A stretch of DNA of 35,877 nt from Olsenella sp. kh2p3. Its GTDB lineage: Bacteria; Actinomycetota; Coriobacteriia; Coriobacteriales; Atopobiaceae. The notes beneath the pieces are model-generated. The model had not been told where the DNA came from and made no database searches. It worked only from the letters and a program-made list of their open reading frames with translations. The stretch lies in contig FPKD01000013.1 in assembly GCA_900119625.1 (NCBI GenBank), positions 1 through 35,877 on the forward strand. Reading direction: 5' to 3'. This document shows, one piece after another, positions 23,676 through 32,021 of the stretch (its first letter is position 1; each line of letters begins with the position of its first letter). Made by a program: the position numbers and the translations under genes.

Positions 23676-23704
23676 ATCATACCTGATGCAACCAAATATG
23701 TCGC
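23676..23704 (-). promoter_or_regulatory. Predicted promoter of pit-DUF47
   Basis: Minus strand: -35 GCGACA (23704-23699), 17-nt spacer, -10 TATGAT (23681-23676), about 33 nt before the pit ATG. No Pho box was recognised. Confidence 0.5.
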
Positions 23705-23846
23705 TCTCGCTGGCAGGTTACACGTTACTGACATTCAGCTGTCAATTTCATGACGTAATGTCCAGACGTTGTGAGGCTGGCGCGCGAGGGCTGTGAGCTG
23801 GCCTTTCTACTACACTGGTTGCGTTGATCCAGAGAAAAGGGGACGC

Positions 23847-25892
23847 ATGGACGAGAAGACGCACGAGGCACGGCGGCGTGGAGATAACGAGCGTGGCACG
23901 CGCCACGGGACGCATGGCCGCGGCTCGCGCGATGCCCACGGCGGCACTGGCGCCCGCGGCGCCCACCACGCCCACGGCGGCAAGCCCGTCTCGGCACAGG
24001 CACACCGCGGCCCGGACCGCTCAGCCTTCCTCCCTGTCTCGCGCGAGGACATGGCCGCGCGCGGCTGGGACCAGTGCGACTTCGTGTACGTGAGCGGCGA
24101 CGCCTACGTCGACCACCCCTCCTTTGCCTGCGCCATCATCACGCGCGTGCTCGAGTCCCACGGCTACAAGGTGGGCGTCGTCGCGCAGCCAGACTGGCGC
24201 GACCCGGCGAGCATCACCGTCCTGGGCGAGCCGCGCCTGGCGTTTCTCGTATGCGGCGGCAACATGGACTCGATGGTCAACCACTACACCGTTGCCAAGC
24301 ACCGGCGCCCCAAGGACTTCTACTCCCCCGGCGGCAAGATGGGCCTGCGCCCCGACCACGCGGACGTGGTCTACGGCAACCTCATCCGTCGCACGTACAA
24401 GCACGTGCCCATCGTGCTCGGCGGCATCGAGGCGTCGCTTCGCCGCCTTGCGCACTACGACTACTGGTCGGACTCGCTCAAGCGCTCGATCCTCCTGGAC
24501 TCCGGCGCGGACATCATCTCCTACGGCATGGGCGAGCGCTCCATCGTCGAGATCGCCGACGCGCTCGACGGCGGCGTGGACGTCCACGACATCAGCTGGA
24601 TCGCGGGCACGGTCTATCGCGCGAGAACAACCGAGCAGTGCGTGGATCCGGTGACCCTCCCCACCTGGGAGGCAATGCGCGCCGACAAGACCGAGTACGC
24701 ACGCAGCTTTGGCATCCAGTGCAGAAACCTCAACCCGTACCTCTCGCACCCCCTGGTCGAGGAGTACGACCACGGCGTATACGTGATACAGAACCCGCCC
24801 GCGAAGCCGCTCACCACGCCGGAGCTGGACGCCGTCTACGAGCTGCCCTACGCCCGCGCGGCGCACCCCATGTACGACGCGGCCGGCGGCATCCCCGCAA
24901 TCGCGGAGGTGAAGTTCTCGCTCTCAAGCAACCGCGGCTGCCTGGGCGAGTGCTCGTTCTGCGCGCTCAACTTCCACCAGGGTCGTATCATCCAGGCGAG
25001 AAGCGACGAGTCGCTCGTGGCCGAGGCGACGGCCATGACGCACGATCCCGACTTCAAGGGATACATCAACGACGTGGGCGGCCCCACGGCCGACTTCATG
25101 CAGCCCGCCTGCCCCAAGCAGGCCAAGGCCGGCGCCTGCGTCGACCGTCGCTGCCTCTCGCCCGAGCCCTGCCCCAACCTGCGCGTAACCCACGAGCGCT
25201 ACGTTGGGCTGCTGCGCAAGCTCCGCGCGATTCCCGGCGTCAAGAAGGTCTTCATCCGCAGCGGCATCCGCTTTGACTACGCGTTGTACGACAAGGACCA
25301 CACCTTCATCCGCGAGTTGGCCGAATACCACACCTCGGGCCAGCTGCGCCTGGCGCCCGAGCACGTGTGCGACGACGTGCTGCGCGTGATGGGCAAGCCC
25401 TCGAACGACGTCTACGAGCGCTTTGTCCACGAGTTCGAGAAGGCCTCGCGCGCGTGCGGCAAGGAGCAGTACGTGGTGCCGTACCTCATGAGCTCGCACC
25501 CGGGGTCCACGATGGAGGATGCCGTCAAGCTGGCGGAGTTCTGCCGCGACCTGGGCTACAACCCCGAGCAGGTGAGCGACTTCTACCCCACCCCGTCGAC
25601 GGTGAGCACCTGCATCTACTACACCGGGCTTGACCCGCGCACCATGAAGCACGTCTACTGCCCCACAAACCCGCACGAGAAGGCCATGCAGCGCGCGCTC
25701 ATCCAGTACCGAGACCCCAAGAACTACGACCTGGTGGTGGAAGCGCTGCACCGCGCGCACCGAGAGGACCTTATCGGCTACGGGCCCAAGTGCCTGGTGA
25801 GGCCCGAGCGGCCGCGGGCGCGGGCGACGGAGGCGGGCCGCGGCGGCGGGAACGCGCGCGGCGGCGGGCGGCGTTCTCGCCGGGGACACTAG
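23847..25892 (+). CDS. YgiQ-family radical SAM protein
   Basis: 681 residues; conserved radical S-adenosylmethionine protein of unknown substrate. A low-complexity Arg/Gly/His-rich N-terminal extension (about 1-60) precedes the YgiQ N-terminal domain (FLPVSREDMAARGWDQCDFV, VVAQPDW, GKMGLRPDHADVVY, GGIEASLRR). The [4Fe-4S] cysteines are Cys365, Cys369 and Cys372 (RGCLGECSFC), followed by FIRSGIRFDY, HVCDDVLRVMGKP and QVSDFYPTPSTVSTC. The family's C-terminal region ends in a basic Arg/Gly tail. The ATG at 23847 has AGGGG 5 nt upstream; an in-frame GTG 18 codons earlier is less likely. The basic tails could bind nucleic acid, but that is inference. Monocistronic. Confidence 0.92.
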   Translation: MDEKTHEARRRGDNERGTRHGTHGRGSRDAHGGTGARGAHHAHGGKPVSAQAHRGPDRSAFLPVSREDMAARGWDQCDFVYVSGDAYVDHPSFACAIITRVLESHGYKVGVVAQPDWRDPASITVLGEPRLAFLVCGGNMDSMVNHYTVAKHRRPKDFYSPGGKMGLRPDHADVVYGNLIRRTYKHVPIVLGGIEASLRRLAHYDYWSDSLKRSILLDSGADIISYGMGERSIVEIADALDGGVDVHDISWIAGTVYRARTTEQCVDPVTLPTWEAMRADKTEYARSFGIQCRNLNPYLSHPLVEEYDHGVYVIQNPPAKPLTTPELDAVYELPYARAAHPMYDAAGGIPAIAEVKFSLSSNRGCLGECSFCALNFHQGRIIQARSDESLVAEATAMTHDPDFKGYINDVGGPTADFMQPACPKQAKAGACVDRRCLSPEPCPNLRVTHERYVGLLRKLRAIPGVKKVFIRSGIRFDYALYDKDHTFIRELAEYHTSGQLRLAPEHVCDDVLRVMGKPSNDVYERFVHEFEKASRACGKEQYVVPYLMSSHPGSTMEDAVKLAEFCRDLGYNPEQVSDFYPTPSTVSTCIYYTGLDPRTMKHVYCPTNPHEKAMQRALIQYRDPKNYDLVVEALHRAHREDLIGYGPKCLVRPERPRARATEAGRGGGNARGGGRRSRRGH

Positions 25893-26115
25893 GCGCCCGA
25901 AAGCGCGTTATTGCAGCTAGTGCGTAGGAAATCGCTGCTCAGGCGCCAAAACGACGCCAGAAGGCCCTTCTCGTACGTGATTCCGTCGAAAACCCCCGTT
26001 CGGGCGTCATCTTGGCGCCCGAAGGCACGTTATTGCAGGAATCACGCACAAAGTCGCTGCTCGGGCGTCGCTCTGACGAGCAGAGCCATCCACCCCAGGA
26101 AAGCCGCGGTTTAAT
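25872..26115. repeat. Tandem hairpin-repeat array with exact 61-nt period (array 1)
   Basis: Units start at 25872, 25933, 25994 and 26055, each exactly 61 nt apart. The best preserved contains TTCGGGCG-TCATCTTGG-CGCCCGAA (about 25999-26023), an 8-bp stem with 9-nt loop, followed by GGCACGTTATTGCAG and about 20 variable nt. The first unit overlaps the 3' end of ygiQ. The same unit family forms array 2 at 31.6-31.85 kb. Confidence 0.75.
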
Positions 26116-26136
26116 AGCAGCCCGGCGAGAAGGCAC

Positions 26137-26158
26137 AACCGCTCTACCTGCGGTTTTT
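26137..26158 (+). terminator. Rho-independent terminator, plus strand
   Basis: AACCGC-TCTACCT-GCGGTT followed by TTTCT: a 6-bp stem with a T-rich end. It is enclosed by a further inverted repeat TTAATAGCAG (26111-26120) / CTGCTATTAA (26180-26189). Probable end of ygiQ read-through. Confidence 0.6.
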
Positions 26159-26192
26159 CTCAGAGGCGCACATGGCTAACTGCTATTAAGTC

Positions 26193-26293
26193 GCAGGTTT
26201 GGGAGGTCCGCAGGTTTGGGAGGTCCGCAGCTTCGGGAGGTTCGCAGGTTTGGGAGATCCGCAGCTTCGGGAGGTCCGTGGCTTTGGCGGACC
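26193..26293. repeat. 17-nt tandem repeat, six copies
   Basis: Consensus GCAG(G/C)TT(T/C)GGGAGGTCC, copies starting at 26193, 26210, 26227, 26244, 26261 and a degenerate last one at 26278. It lies directly downstream of the HAD phosphatase gene. The period is not a multiple of three, so it is not a protein repeat; it is a candidate for variable copy number between strains. Confidence 0.9.
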
Positions 26294-26319
26294 AACCCCC
26301 TCGGTCCCACGCGACCGCG

Positions 26320-27114
26320 CTACCAGTCGAATCCCGGGCCGTCCAAGATCCGCTCGAACGCGTGCTCGACGGTGTCGGTGCGGTACCGACCAAGCGGCAG
26401 CACCGAAGGCTGCGACGTCTCCATCGTGACGGGGCAGCCCGCCCATTCGAGCATCTCCACGTCGTTCTCGGCATCGCCAAACGCCACGCAGTCCTCGGCC
26501 GCAATCCCCAGCCGTTCGGCCAGCGCCGCCAGCGCAACGCCCTTGTCGACGCCATTGGGCACCAGGTCAAGCCACTGCAGGCCTGACACCTTGACCGCAC
26601 AGCGCTCGCCAAAGCGCTCGTGCCAGTGCTGCTCGCGCGGAACGCCGTCGGTGCAGTACGCCGAGACCTTCATGAAGGGCTCCGGGATGTGCGTGGGGTC
26701 ATCCAGCTCGGTCACGTTGTAGCCGGTCACATTGACAAGATGGTCCACCAGCTCGGGCGCACCAGTGCGCACGTAGACCGTCCGCATTCCCGAGACCACG
26801 GGCTCGCAGCCGGGATCCGCCAGCATGTCCTCGATGATCTCGCGCGCAAGGCCATCGTCCATCGTGGCACGGTAAACCAGCTCGTCATCAAGAATGGCAA
26901 GCGCGCCGTTCTCGCACACATACGGAATACGGTCGGCCACGGGCGAGAAGAGCCGGCGCAGGTTGGTGTACTGCCGACCGGTAGCCGGGACAAAGACAAT
27001 CCCCGCGTCCACAATGCGCTCGACAAGCCCCAGCATCTGCGGCGAGAAGCGCGGCGCCCAGTTGATGAGCATGGTGCCGTCGATATCGCTGGCAATGAGC
27101 TTGGGTGTGCGCAT
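26320..27114 (-). CDS. Cof-type HAD-superfamily phosphatase
   Basis: 264 residues. HAD motif I is SDIDGTML (nucleophile Asp10, acid/base Asp12), motif II VPATGR (Thr), motif III Lys in VDKGVALAAL and motif IV GDAENDVEML; a C2-type cap lies between motifs II and III. This is the Cof/YbiV group of cytosolic sugar-phosphate or cofactor phosphatases; the substrate cannot be inferred. The ATG at 27114 has AAGGAG 5 nt upstream; the upstream open frame has no family sequence. Divergent from the marR operon. Confidence 0.93.
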   Translation of the reverse strand: MRTPKLIASDIDGTMLINWAPRFSPQMLGLVERIVDAGIVFVPATGRQYTNLRRLFSPVADRIPYVCENGALAILDDELVYRATMDDGLAREIIEDMLADPGCEPVVSGMRTVYVRTGAPELVDHLVNVTGYNVTELDDPTHIPEPFMKVSAYCTDGVPREQHWHERFGERCAVKVSGLQWLDLVPNGVDKGVALAALAERLGIAAEDCVAFGDAENDVEMLEWAGCPVTMETSQPSVLPLGRYRTDTVEHAFERILDGPGFDW

Positions 27115-27220
27115 GGGTTCTCCTTGCAGACGGCGCCTGCCGGCGCTAGGGCGAGAAAAGCGCACATACCCTACCACGCGCGGTGCCTTGAGGACGGGCG
27201 CGCACCCCACTCGTGAATCC

Positions 27221-27309
27221 TTGATGCGTCAACTTTGTGATGACTCGTGACGTCGGTTGCCGCCGCGTTGCCGCACGATACGCTGAAGAGGATTACTTGA
27301 TACGTCAAG
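27221..27309. promoter_or_regulatory. Candidate MarR-type operators upstream of the exporter operon
   Basis: TTGATGCGTCAA (27221-27232) and CTTGATACGTCAAG (27296-27309) are two near-identical inverted repeats in the HAD/marR divergent region. They have the TTGA...TCAA form of many MarR-family sites, and a MarR-family gene follows directly. Assignment by position and shape only. Confidence 0.5.
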
Positions 27310-27332
27310 ATACAGGGCTTCTCCCTATCTCA

Positions 27333-27363
27333 ATGAGACAAAGGGAAACTCCCTTTGTCTCAT
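27333..27363. repeat. Second copy of the TGAGACAAAGGGA palindrome, before marR
   Basis: ATGAGACAAAGGGA-AAC-TCCCTTTGTCTCAT has perfect 14-bp arms. It ends one nt before the AGGAGG ribosome site of the marR-type gene, so in mRNA it would form a hairpin next to the start. The arms match the palindrome at 13431-13459. Confidence 0.85.
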
Positions 27364-27377
27364 AGGAGGTGGCAACC

Positions 27378-27881
27378 ATGGAGCAGGAGGGACGCTCCCT
27401 CGAGGACATGCACATGCTGCTCTACCGCGCGTATCACGCGCAGACGAACTACCTGCGACCACGCATGGCACGGCTGGGCCTCGGCCCCGGCCAGCCCAAG
27501 CTTCTCGCCTACCTGGCCGTCCACGGCACGAGCACCCAGCACGAGATGGCCGCGTTCTTCGAGGTGGACGACGCCGCGATATCGCGCATGCTCGACCTTC
27601 TCCGCCAGGCGGGGCTCATACGCACCGCGCGCGGAGAAGACCGCCGCACCAAGACCGTGGAGCTCACGGCAACCGGCCACGGCGCCCTTGCCGCCTGGGA
27701 CAACGTCTGCGACGAGGAGCAGGACGCCATGCTCGCCGGCCTTTCCGCCGAGGAGCGCAAAACCCTTGCAGGCCTCCTCGAGCGAATCCACTCCAACCTT
27801 GCCGCCGCAAACGCCCCGCAGCCCCAGGCGGCGCAGCCGGCTCCCAGGACAACGGCCCCAAGGGAGGCGCGCGATGAGTGA
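27378..27881 (+). CDS. MarR-family transcription regulator
   Basis: 167 residues, winged-helix dimer that probably represses the exporter operon it heads. Core HTH about residues 45-110: QPKLLAYLAVHGTSTQHEMA, VDDAAISRMLDLLRQAGLI, and the wing RGEDRRTKTVELTATG. The C-terminus is extended by an Ala/Pro/Gln-rich tail. The ATG at 27378 has AGGAGG 8 nt upstream, preferred over a GTG three codons earlier that overlaps the ribosome site. It overlaps the first ABC gene by 8 nt. MarR-plus-heterodimeric-exporter operons are common in Gram-positives for drug or toxic-compound efflux; the inducer is unknown. Confidence 0.92.
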   Translation: MEQEGRSLEDMHMLLYRAYHAQTNYLRPRMARLGLGPGQPKLLAYLAVHGTSTQHEMAAFFEVDDAAISRMLDLLRQAGLIRTARGEDRRTKTVELTATGHGALAAWDNVCDEEQDAMLAGLSAEERKTLAGLLERIHSNLAAANAPQPQAAQPAPRTTAPREARDE

Positions 27882-29730
27882 CCTCGCCCTCGTCTCCCGC
27901 TACCTCAGGCCCTACCGCAGGCAGTTCGTTCTCGCCGCGCTCTGCGCCTTCACCGAGGCCACGCTCGAGCTCTGCATCCCCTTCGTGATGGCGAGCATCG
28001 TCGACGTGGGCGTGTCCACGGGCGACATGGGACTCGTCCTTGCGCTCGGCGCCCGCATGGTGGCGCTCGCCGTGTGCGCAGGCGCCCTGGGCATGGGCTA
28101 CGCGCGCTTCTCCGCCGAGGTTGCCATGGGACTTGGCGCGGGCCTGCGCGAGGCCGAGTACGCCCACGTGCAGGGCTTCGCCTTCTCCAACCTCGACGAC
28201 TTTGACACGTCGTCGCTGGTCACGCGCATGACCACCGACGTCACCGTGATTCAGAACGCCCTCGTGATGGGCTTCAGGCCCATGCTGAGAGGACCGGTCA
28301 TGCTCGTGTGCGGCCTCGTCATCGCCTGCACCATGAGCGCCAAGCTTGCCGTGGTCTTCTTTGTGATCCTGCCCGCGCTGGCATGCGCCCTGGCGCTTAT
28401 CGTGCACCATGTGGCCCCGCTCTTTGGCGCCATGCAGCACGCGATGGACCAGCTCAACGACACGCTTCAGGAGGACCTCGTCGCCATCCGCGCCATCAAG
28501 GCCTACGTGCGCGAGGGCTACGTGGCCGAGCGCTTCGAGCAGGTCAACGCGCGCCTGGCAAACGCCGCCACGCGCACCTTTAGGACCGCCGTCATCAACA
28601 CGCCCGTCTTCACGCTCTCGATGAACGTGGCAAGCGTGGCCCTCCTCTGGTTTGGCGGCCAGATGATCATGGCGGGCGAGATGGGCGTGGGCACGCTCAC
28701 GGGATTTATGAGCTACGTGCTTCTCATCATGAACTCGCTGATGATGATCTCCAACGTGTTCCTGCTGCTTGCGCGCGCCGTCACGAGCATCCACCGCGTG
28801 AGCGAGGTGCTGCGCGAGAAGCCCGCCATAGAGAGCCCCGAGCGCGGCATCGAGCGCGTGGAGACCGGAGAGGTCGCATTCCGCGACGTATCCTTCAGGT
28901 ACTCGGCCACGGCCGAGAAGGACGTCCTCTCAAACGTGAGCCTGCACTTCCCTGCCGGCTCGACCGTTGGCGTCCTGGGGGCCACGGGCTCGGGAAAGAC
29001 CTCGCTCGTGCAGCTCATGGCCCGCCTCTACGACGCTAGCTCCGGCAGCGTCGAGGTGGGCGGCCACGACGTGCGCGAGTACGACCTTGCCGCGCTGCGC
29101 GATGGCGTGGGCATAGTGCTCCAGAAGAACGTCCTGTTCACGGGCACCGTCCGCGACAACCTGCGCTGGGGCAACGCCGCGGCGACGGACGAGGAGCTGC
29201 TCCGCGCCTGCCAGCTGGCCTGCGCGGACGAGTTCCTGGACCGCATCGGCGGGCTCGACGCGGACCTGGGCCACGGCGGCGGCAACGTCTCCGGCGGCCA
29301 GAAGCAGCGCCTCTGCATTGCCCGCACGCTGCTCAAGCACCCGCGCGTGCTGGTCTTCGACGACTCGACCTCCGCATGCGACATGGCCACAGACGCCCGC
29401 ATACGCGAGAACCTCGCCCAGCTCACGGACGTTACCAAGGTCGTGATCGCGCAGCGCGTGGCCTCTGTCATGGATGCCGACCAGATCGTGGTCCTCGAGG
29501 ACGGGCGCGTGCACGCCACGGGCACGCACGAGGAGCTGCTGCAGACGGACGACATCTACCGCGAGCTCTACGAGTCGCAGGTGGGCGGCACCGCCGAGAC
29601 GAGCGAGGGCGCCGCTGCCCCCGCGGTCGTCGCAACCGCGACGGCACCGGCAGCGCCCGCAGACAAGTCTGCGCCCGCAGCGGCCGCAACAGCCGCAACC
29701 CCCGGAAAGGAGGCCCCCAATGCCAGGTAG
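27874..29730 (+). CDS. ABC exporter half-transporter with degenerate ATPase site (subunit 1)
   Basis: 618 residues: an N-terminal six-helix type IV ABC transmembrane domain (about 10-300) and a C-terminal ATPase. Walker A GATGSGKT (369-376), signature VSGGQKQR. After Walker B Asp496 the catalytic glutamate is Asp497 (VFDDSTSACD), and the switch histidine is Gln527 (IAQRVASV). These two changes mark the degenerate half of heterodimeric exporters of the TM287/288 and BmrCD kind, so it should pair with the next gene product. It ends with an Ala/Pro-rich tail of about 45 residues. The ATG at 27874 overlaps marR; the ORF is open upstream only by chance in another frame of marR. Confidence 0.93.
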   Translation: MSDLALVSRYLRPYRRQFVLAALCAFTEATLELCIPFVMASIVDVGVSTGDMGLVLALGARMVALAVCAGALGMGYARFSAEVAMGLGAGLREAEYAHVQGFAFSNLDDFDTSSLVTRMTTDVTVIQNALVMGFRPMLRGPVMLVCGLVIACTMSAKLAVVFFVILPALACALALIVHHVAPLFGAMQHAMDQLNDTLQEDLVAIRAIKAYVREGYVAERFEQVNARLANAATRTFRTAVINTPVFTLSMNVASVALLWFGGQMIMAGEMGVGTLTGFMSYVLLIMNSLMMISNVFLLLARAVTSIHRVSEVLREKPAIESPERGIERVETGEVAFRDVSFRYSATAEKDVLSNVSLHFPAGSTVGVLGATGSGKTSLVQLMARLYDASSGSVEVGGHDVREYDLAALRDGVGIVLQKNVLFTGTVRDNLRWGNAAATDEELLRACQLACADEFLDRIGGLDADLGHGGGNVSGGQKQRLCIARTLLKHPRVLVFDDSTSACDMATDARIRENLAQLTDVTKVVIAQRVASVMDADQIVVLEDGRVHATGTHEELLQTDDIYRELYESQVGGTAETSEGAAAPAVVATATAPAAPADKSAPAAAATAATPGKEAPNAR

Positions 29731-31573
29731 AGGAGGCGCCCCCGCGGGCCCCAAGGACCTGCGGCACACGCTGAGAAGGTTCCTCTCGTACCTAGGACAC
29801 GCCCGCTGGCAGCTTTTGGCCGTGGCGGTGCTGGTCTGCGTGACCGGTGGGGCCAACCTCGCCGGCACGTACATGATCAAGCCCGTGGTGGACGCCGTGG
29901 GCGCGGGCGACTGGACGCGCTTCGTCCATCTCGTTGCCGCAACTGCCGCCATCTACGCCGCGGGGGTCGCCGCAAGCGTGGGCTACACCCAGACCATGGT
30001 GCGCGCGGCGCAGCGCGTCGTCTTCGACATTCGCCGCGACCTTCTCGGCCACATCGAGACGCTTCCGCTCTCGTGGTTCGACCGCACGCGCAACGGCGAC
30101 GTGATGAGCTACTTCACCAACGACGTAGACACCATCTCCGAGGCGCTCAACAACGGCTTTGCCAACATGGTGCAGGCGGCCATCCAGACCGTGGGGACCA
30201 TCGTGCTTCTCGTCGTGCTGGACTGGCGGCTCACGCTCATCACGCTTGCCTGCGACGCGATCATTGTGGCATACGTGCGCTTCTCGGGCAGACGATCCAA
30301 GCGGCTCTTCTCGCAGCAGCAGCGCACGCTGGGCGCGCTTGACGGCTACGTGGAGGAGATGATCGCAGGTCAGAAGGTTGTGAAGGTCTTCAACCACGAG
30401 GGCGAGAACCTCGAGGGCTTCCGCGCGCTCAACGAGGACCTACGCGCAAGCGGCACCGGCGCCCAGGCCTATGCCTCCACGATGGTGCCCGCGACAGTCG
30501 CCATCTCGTACACCAACTACGCCGTGGTGGCCGTGGTGGGCGCGGCGCTCGCCATAGGCGGCCACATGGGTGTGGGCAGCCTGGCCAGCTACCTGGTGTT
30601 TGTTCGACAGGCGGCCATGCCCATCAACCAGCTCACGCAGCTGGGCAACTTCATGCTCACGGCGCTTGCCGGTGCGGAGCGGGTCTTCTCGGTGATGGAG
30701 GAGCCTGGCGAGAAGGACGAGGGCACGGTCACGCTGGAGCGCGTGGACGCTGTCGACGACGCGGCGGACGACAACCGCCGCATGGCTGCCGGCGCCGCGG
30801 GCTGGCAGTGGCGCCGCGAGGACGGATCCACAGTCCCTCTCGCCGGCGACGTGCGCTTTGAGAACGTCACCTTTGGCTACGACGAGGACCAGACGGTTCT
30901 TGCGAACCTCACGCTCTTTGCGAAGCCCGGGCAGAAGATCGCCTTTGTAGGCTCCACCGGCGCTGGCAAGACAACCATCACGAATCTCATCAATCGCTTC
31001 TACGACGTGCGCTCGGGCGAGATAACCTACGATGGCATCGACGTGCGCGACATCAAGAAGGCGTCGCTTCGCTCGTCTCTGGGCATCGTGCTGCAGGACA
31101 CTCACCTCTTCCGCGGGAGCATCGCCGACAACATCCGCTTTGGCAAGCTCGACGCCACCGACGAGGAGGTGCGCCACGCCGCACGCGTGGCCAACGCGGA
31201 CTCGTTCATCTCGCGCCTGCCGCAGGGCTACGACACGCAGGTCACGGCCGACGGGGCGAACCTCAGCCAGGGCCAGCGACAGCTCATCGCCATCGCTCGC
31301 GCGGCCGTGAGCGACCCGCCCGTGCTCATCCTGGACGAGGCCACGTCGAGCGTCGACACCCGCACCGAGGCGCTTATTGCCCGCGGTATGGACGCCCTCA
31401 TGCGCGGTCGCACGGTCTTCGTGATTGCGCACCGGCTCTCCACCGTGCGCAACGCAAACGCGATCATGGTGCTTGAGCACGGGCGCATCGTGGAGCGCGG
31501 CACCCACGAGGAGCTGCTCGCGCAGCGCGGCGAGTACTGGCAGCTCTGGACCGGCACCCGCGAGCTTGAGTAG
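29720..31573 (+). CDS. ABC exporter half-transporter with consensus ATPase site (subunit 2)
   Basis: 617 residues: transmembrane domain (about 20-310) then ATPase with Walker A GSTGAGKT (411-418), signature LSQGQRQL, Walker B Asp539 with catalytic Glu540 (ILDEATSSVD) and switch His571 (IAHRLSTV). It supplies the hydrolytic residues that its partner lacks. A roughly 40-residue acidic insert (DAVDDAADDNRRM) lies between the two domains. The ATG at 29720 has AAAGGAGG upstream and overlaps the preceding gene by 11 nt. Last gene of the marR operon; the cargo is unknown (probably a drug, lipid or peptide). Confidence 0.94.
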   Translation: MPGRGGAPAGPKDLRHTLRRFLSYLGHARWQLLAVAVLVCVTGGANLAGTYMIKPVVDAVGAGDWTRFVHLVAATAAIYAAGVAASVGYTQTMVRAAQRVVFDIRRDLLGHIETLPLSWFDRTRNGDVMSYFTNDVDTISEALNNGFANMVQAAIQTVGTIVLLVVLDWRLTLITLACDAIIVAYVRFSGRRSKRLFSQQQRTLGALDGYVEEMIAGQKVVKVFNHEGENLEGFRALNEDLRASGTGAQAYASTMVPATVAISYTNYAVVAVVGAALAIGGHMGVGSLASYLVFVRQAAMPINQLTQLGNFMLTALAGAERVFSVMEEPGEKDEGTVTLERVDAVDDAADDNRRMAAGAAGWQWRREDGSTVPLAGDVRFENVTFGYDEDQTVLANLTLFAKPGQKIAFVGSTGAGKTTITNLINRFYDVRSGEITYDGIDVRDIKKASLRSSLGIVLQDTHLFRGSIADNIRFGKLDATDEEVRHAARVANADSFISRLPQGYDTQVTADGANLSQGQRQLIAIARAAVSDPPVLILDEATSSVDTRTEALIARGMDALMRGRTVFVIAHRLSTVRNANAIMVLEHGRIVERGTHEELLAQRGEYWQLWTGTRELE

Positions 31574-31623
31574 GACGGTGGGGACGGGCCGCACGCCTGG
31601 CTGGCGAGGCCCCTCTAAAAAGC

Positions 31624-31855
31624 CCTCCCTCCGGCGTTATTCCGACGCCCGTAGGGTCGTTTTGTACGTAACTACCTCGATAACGTGCCCTTCGGCGTCA
31701 CTTTCTCGCCGGAGGGGTCGTTTCGTACGTAATCCCGTAGGGAACCCTCCTTCCGGCGTCATTTCGGCGCCCGAAGGGTCGTTTTGGCAGCAAGTGGGAA
31801 CAAAACCTCTGCTCCGGCGTCATTTTCTCGCCCGAGGCTCGTTTTTTGTCACAGG
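31624..31855. repeat. Tandem hairpin-repeat array with exact 61-nt period (array 2)
   Basis: Four units start at 31624, 31685, 31746 and 31807. Each has a stem such as CTCCGGCG-TCATTTTCT-CGCCCGAG with one mismatch at most, then GGGTCGTTTTGTACGTAA (most conserved in the first two), then about 15 variable nt ending in AAC. It follows the exporter operon and is the main content of the 448-nt gap 31574-32021; the remainder (31856-32021) shows nothing clear. No terminator with a T-run is seen. Confidence 0.8.
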
Positions 31856-32021
31856 AGCCCGCAGAGAGCGAGGCGAAGGGGCTTCCCCTTTCCTCAGCGT
31901 GGGCGTCTATGCCCCCCTCGCGCCACGAACGGGGCCTCTCCCCGAATAGGGTCTCCACCTGTCCTGCCCAGCTGCTATTGGTGAGGTGTCGGGAAGCTCG
32001 TGCGGGACGAGGGGAGCGAAC

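Noticed and set aside
25872..26115. The 61-nt array as a second CRISPR
   Set aside because: The conserved part is not constant enough between units, the variable part is too short, and the repeat is unrelated to the I-E repeat; kept as a different tandem array.
27355..27873. Upstream extension of the first ABC exporter gene
   Set aside because: It runs in another frame through marR; the transporter begins at the ATG at 27874.
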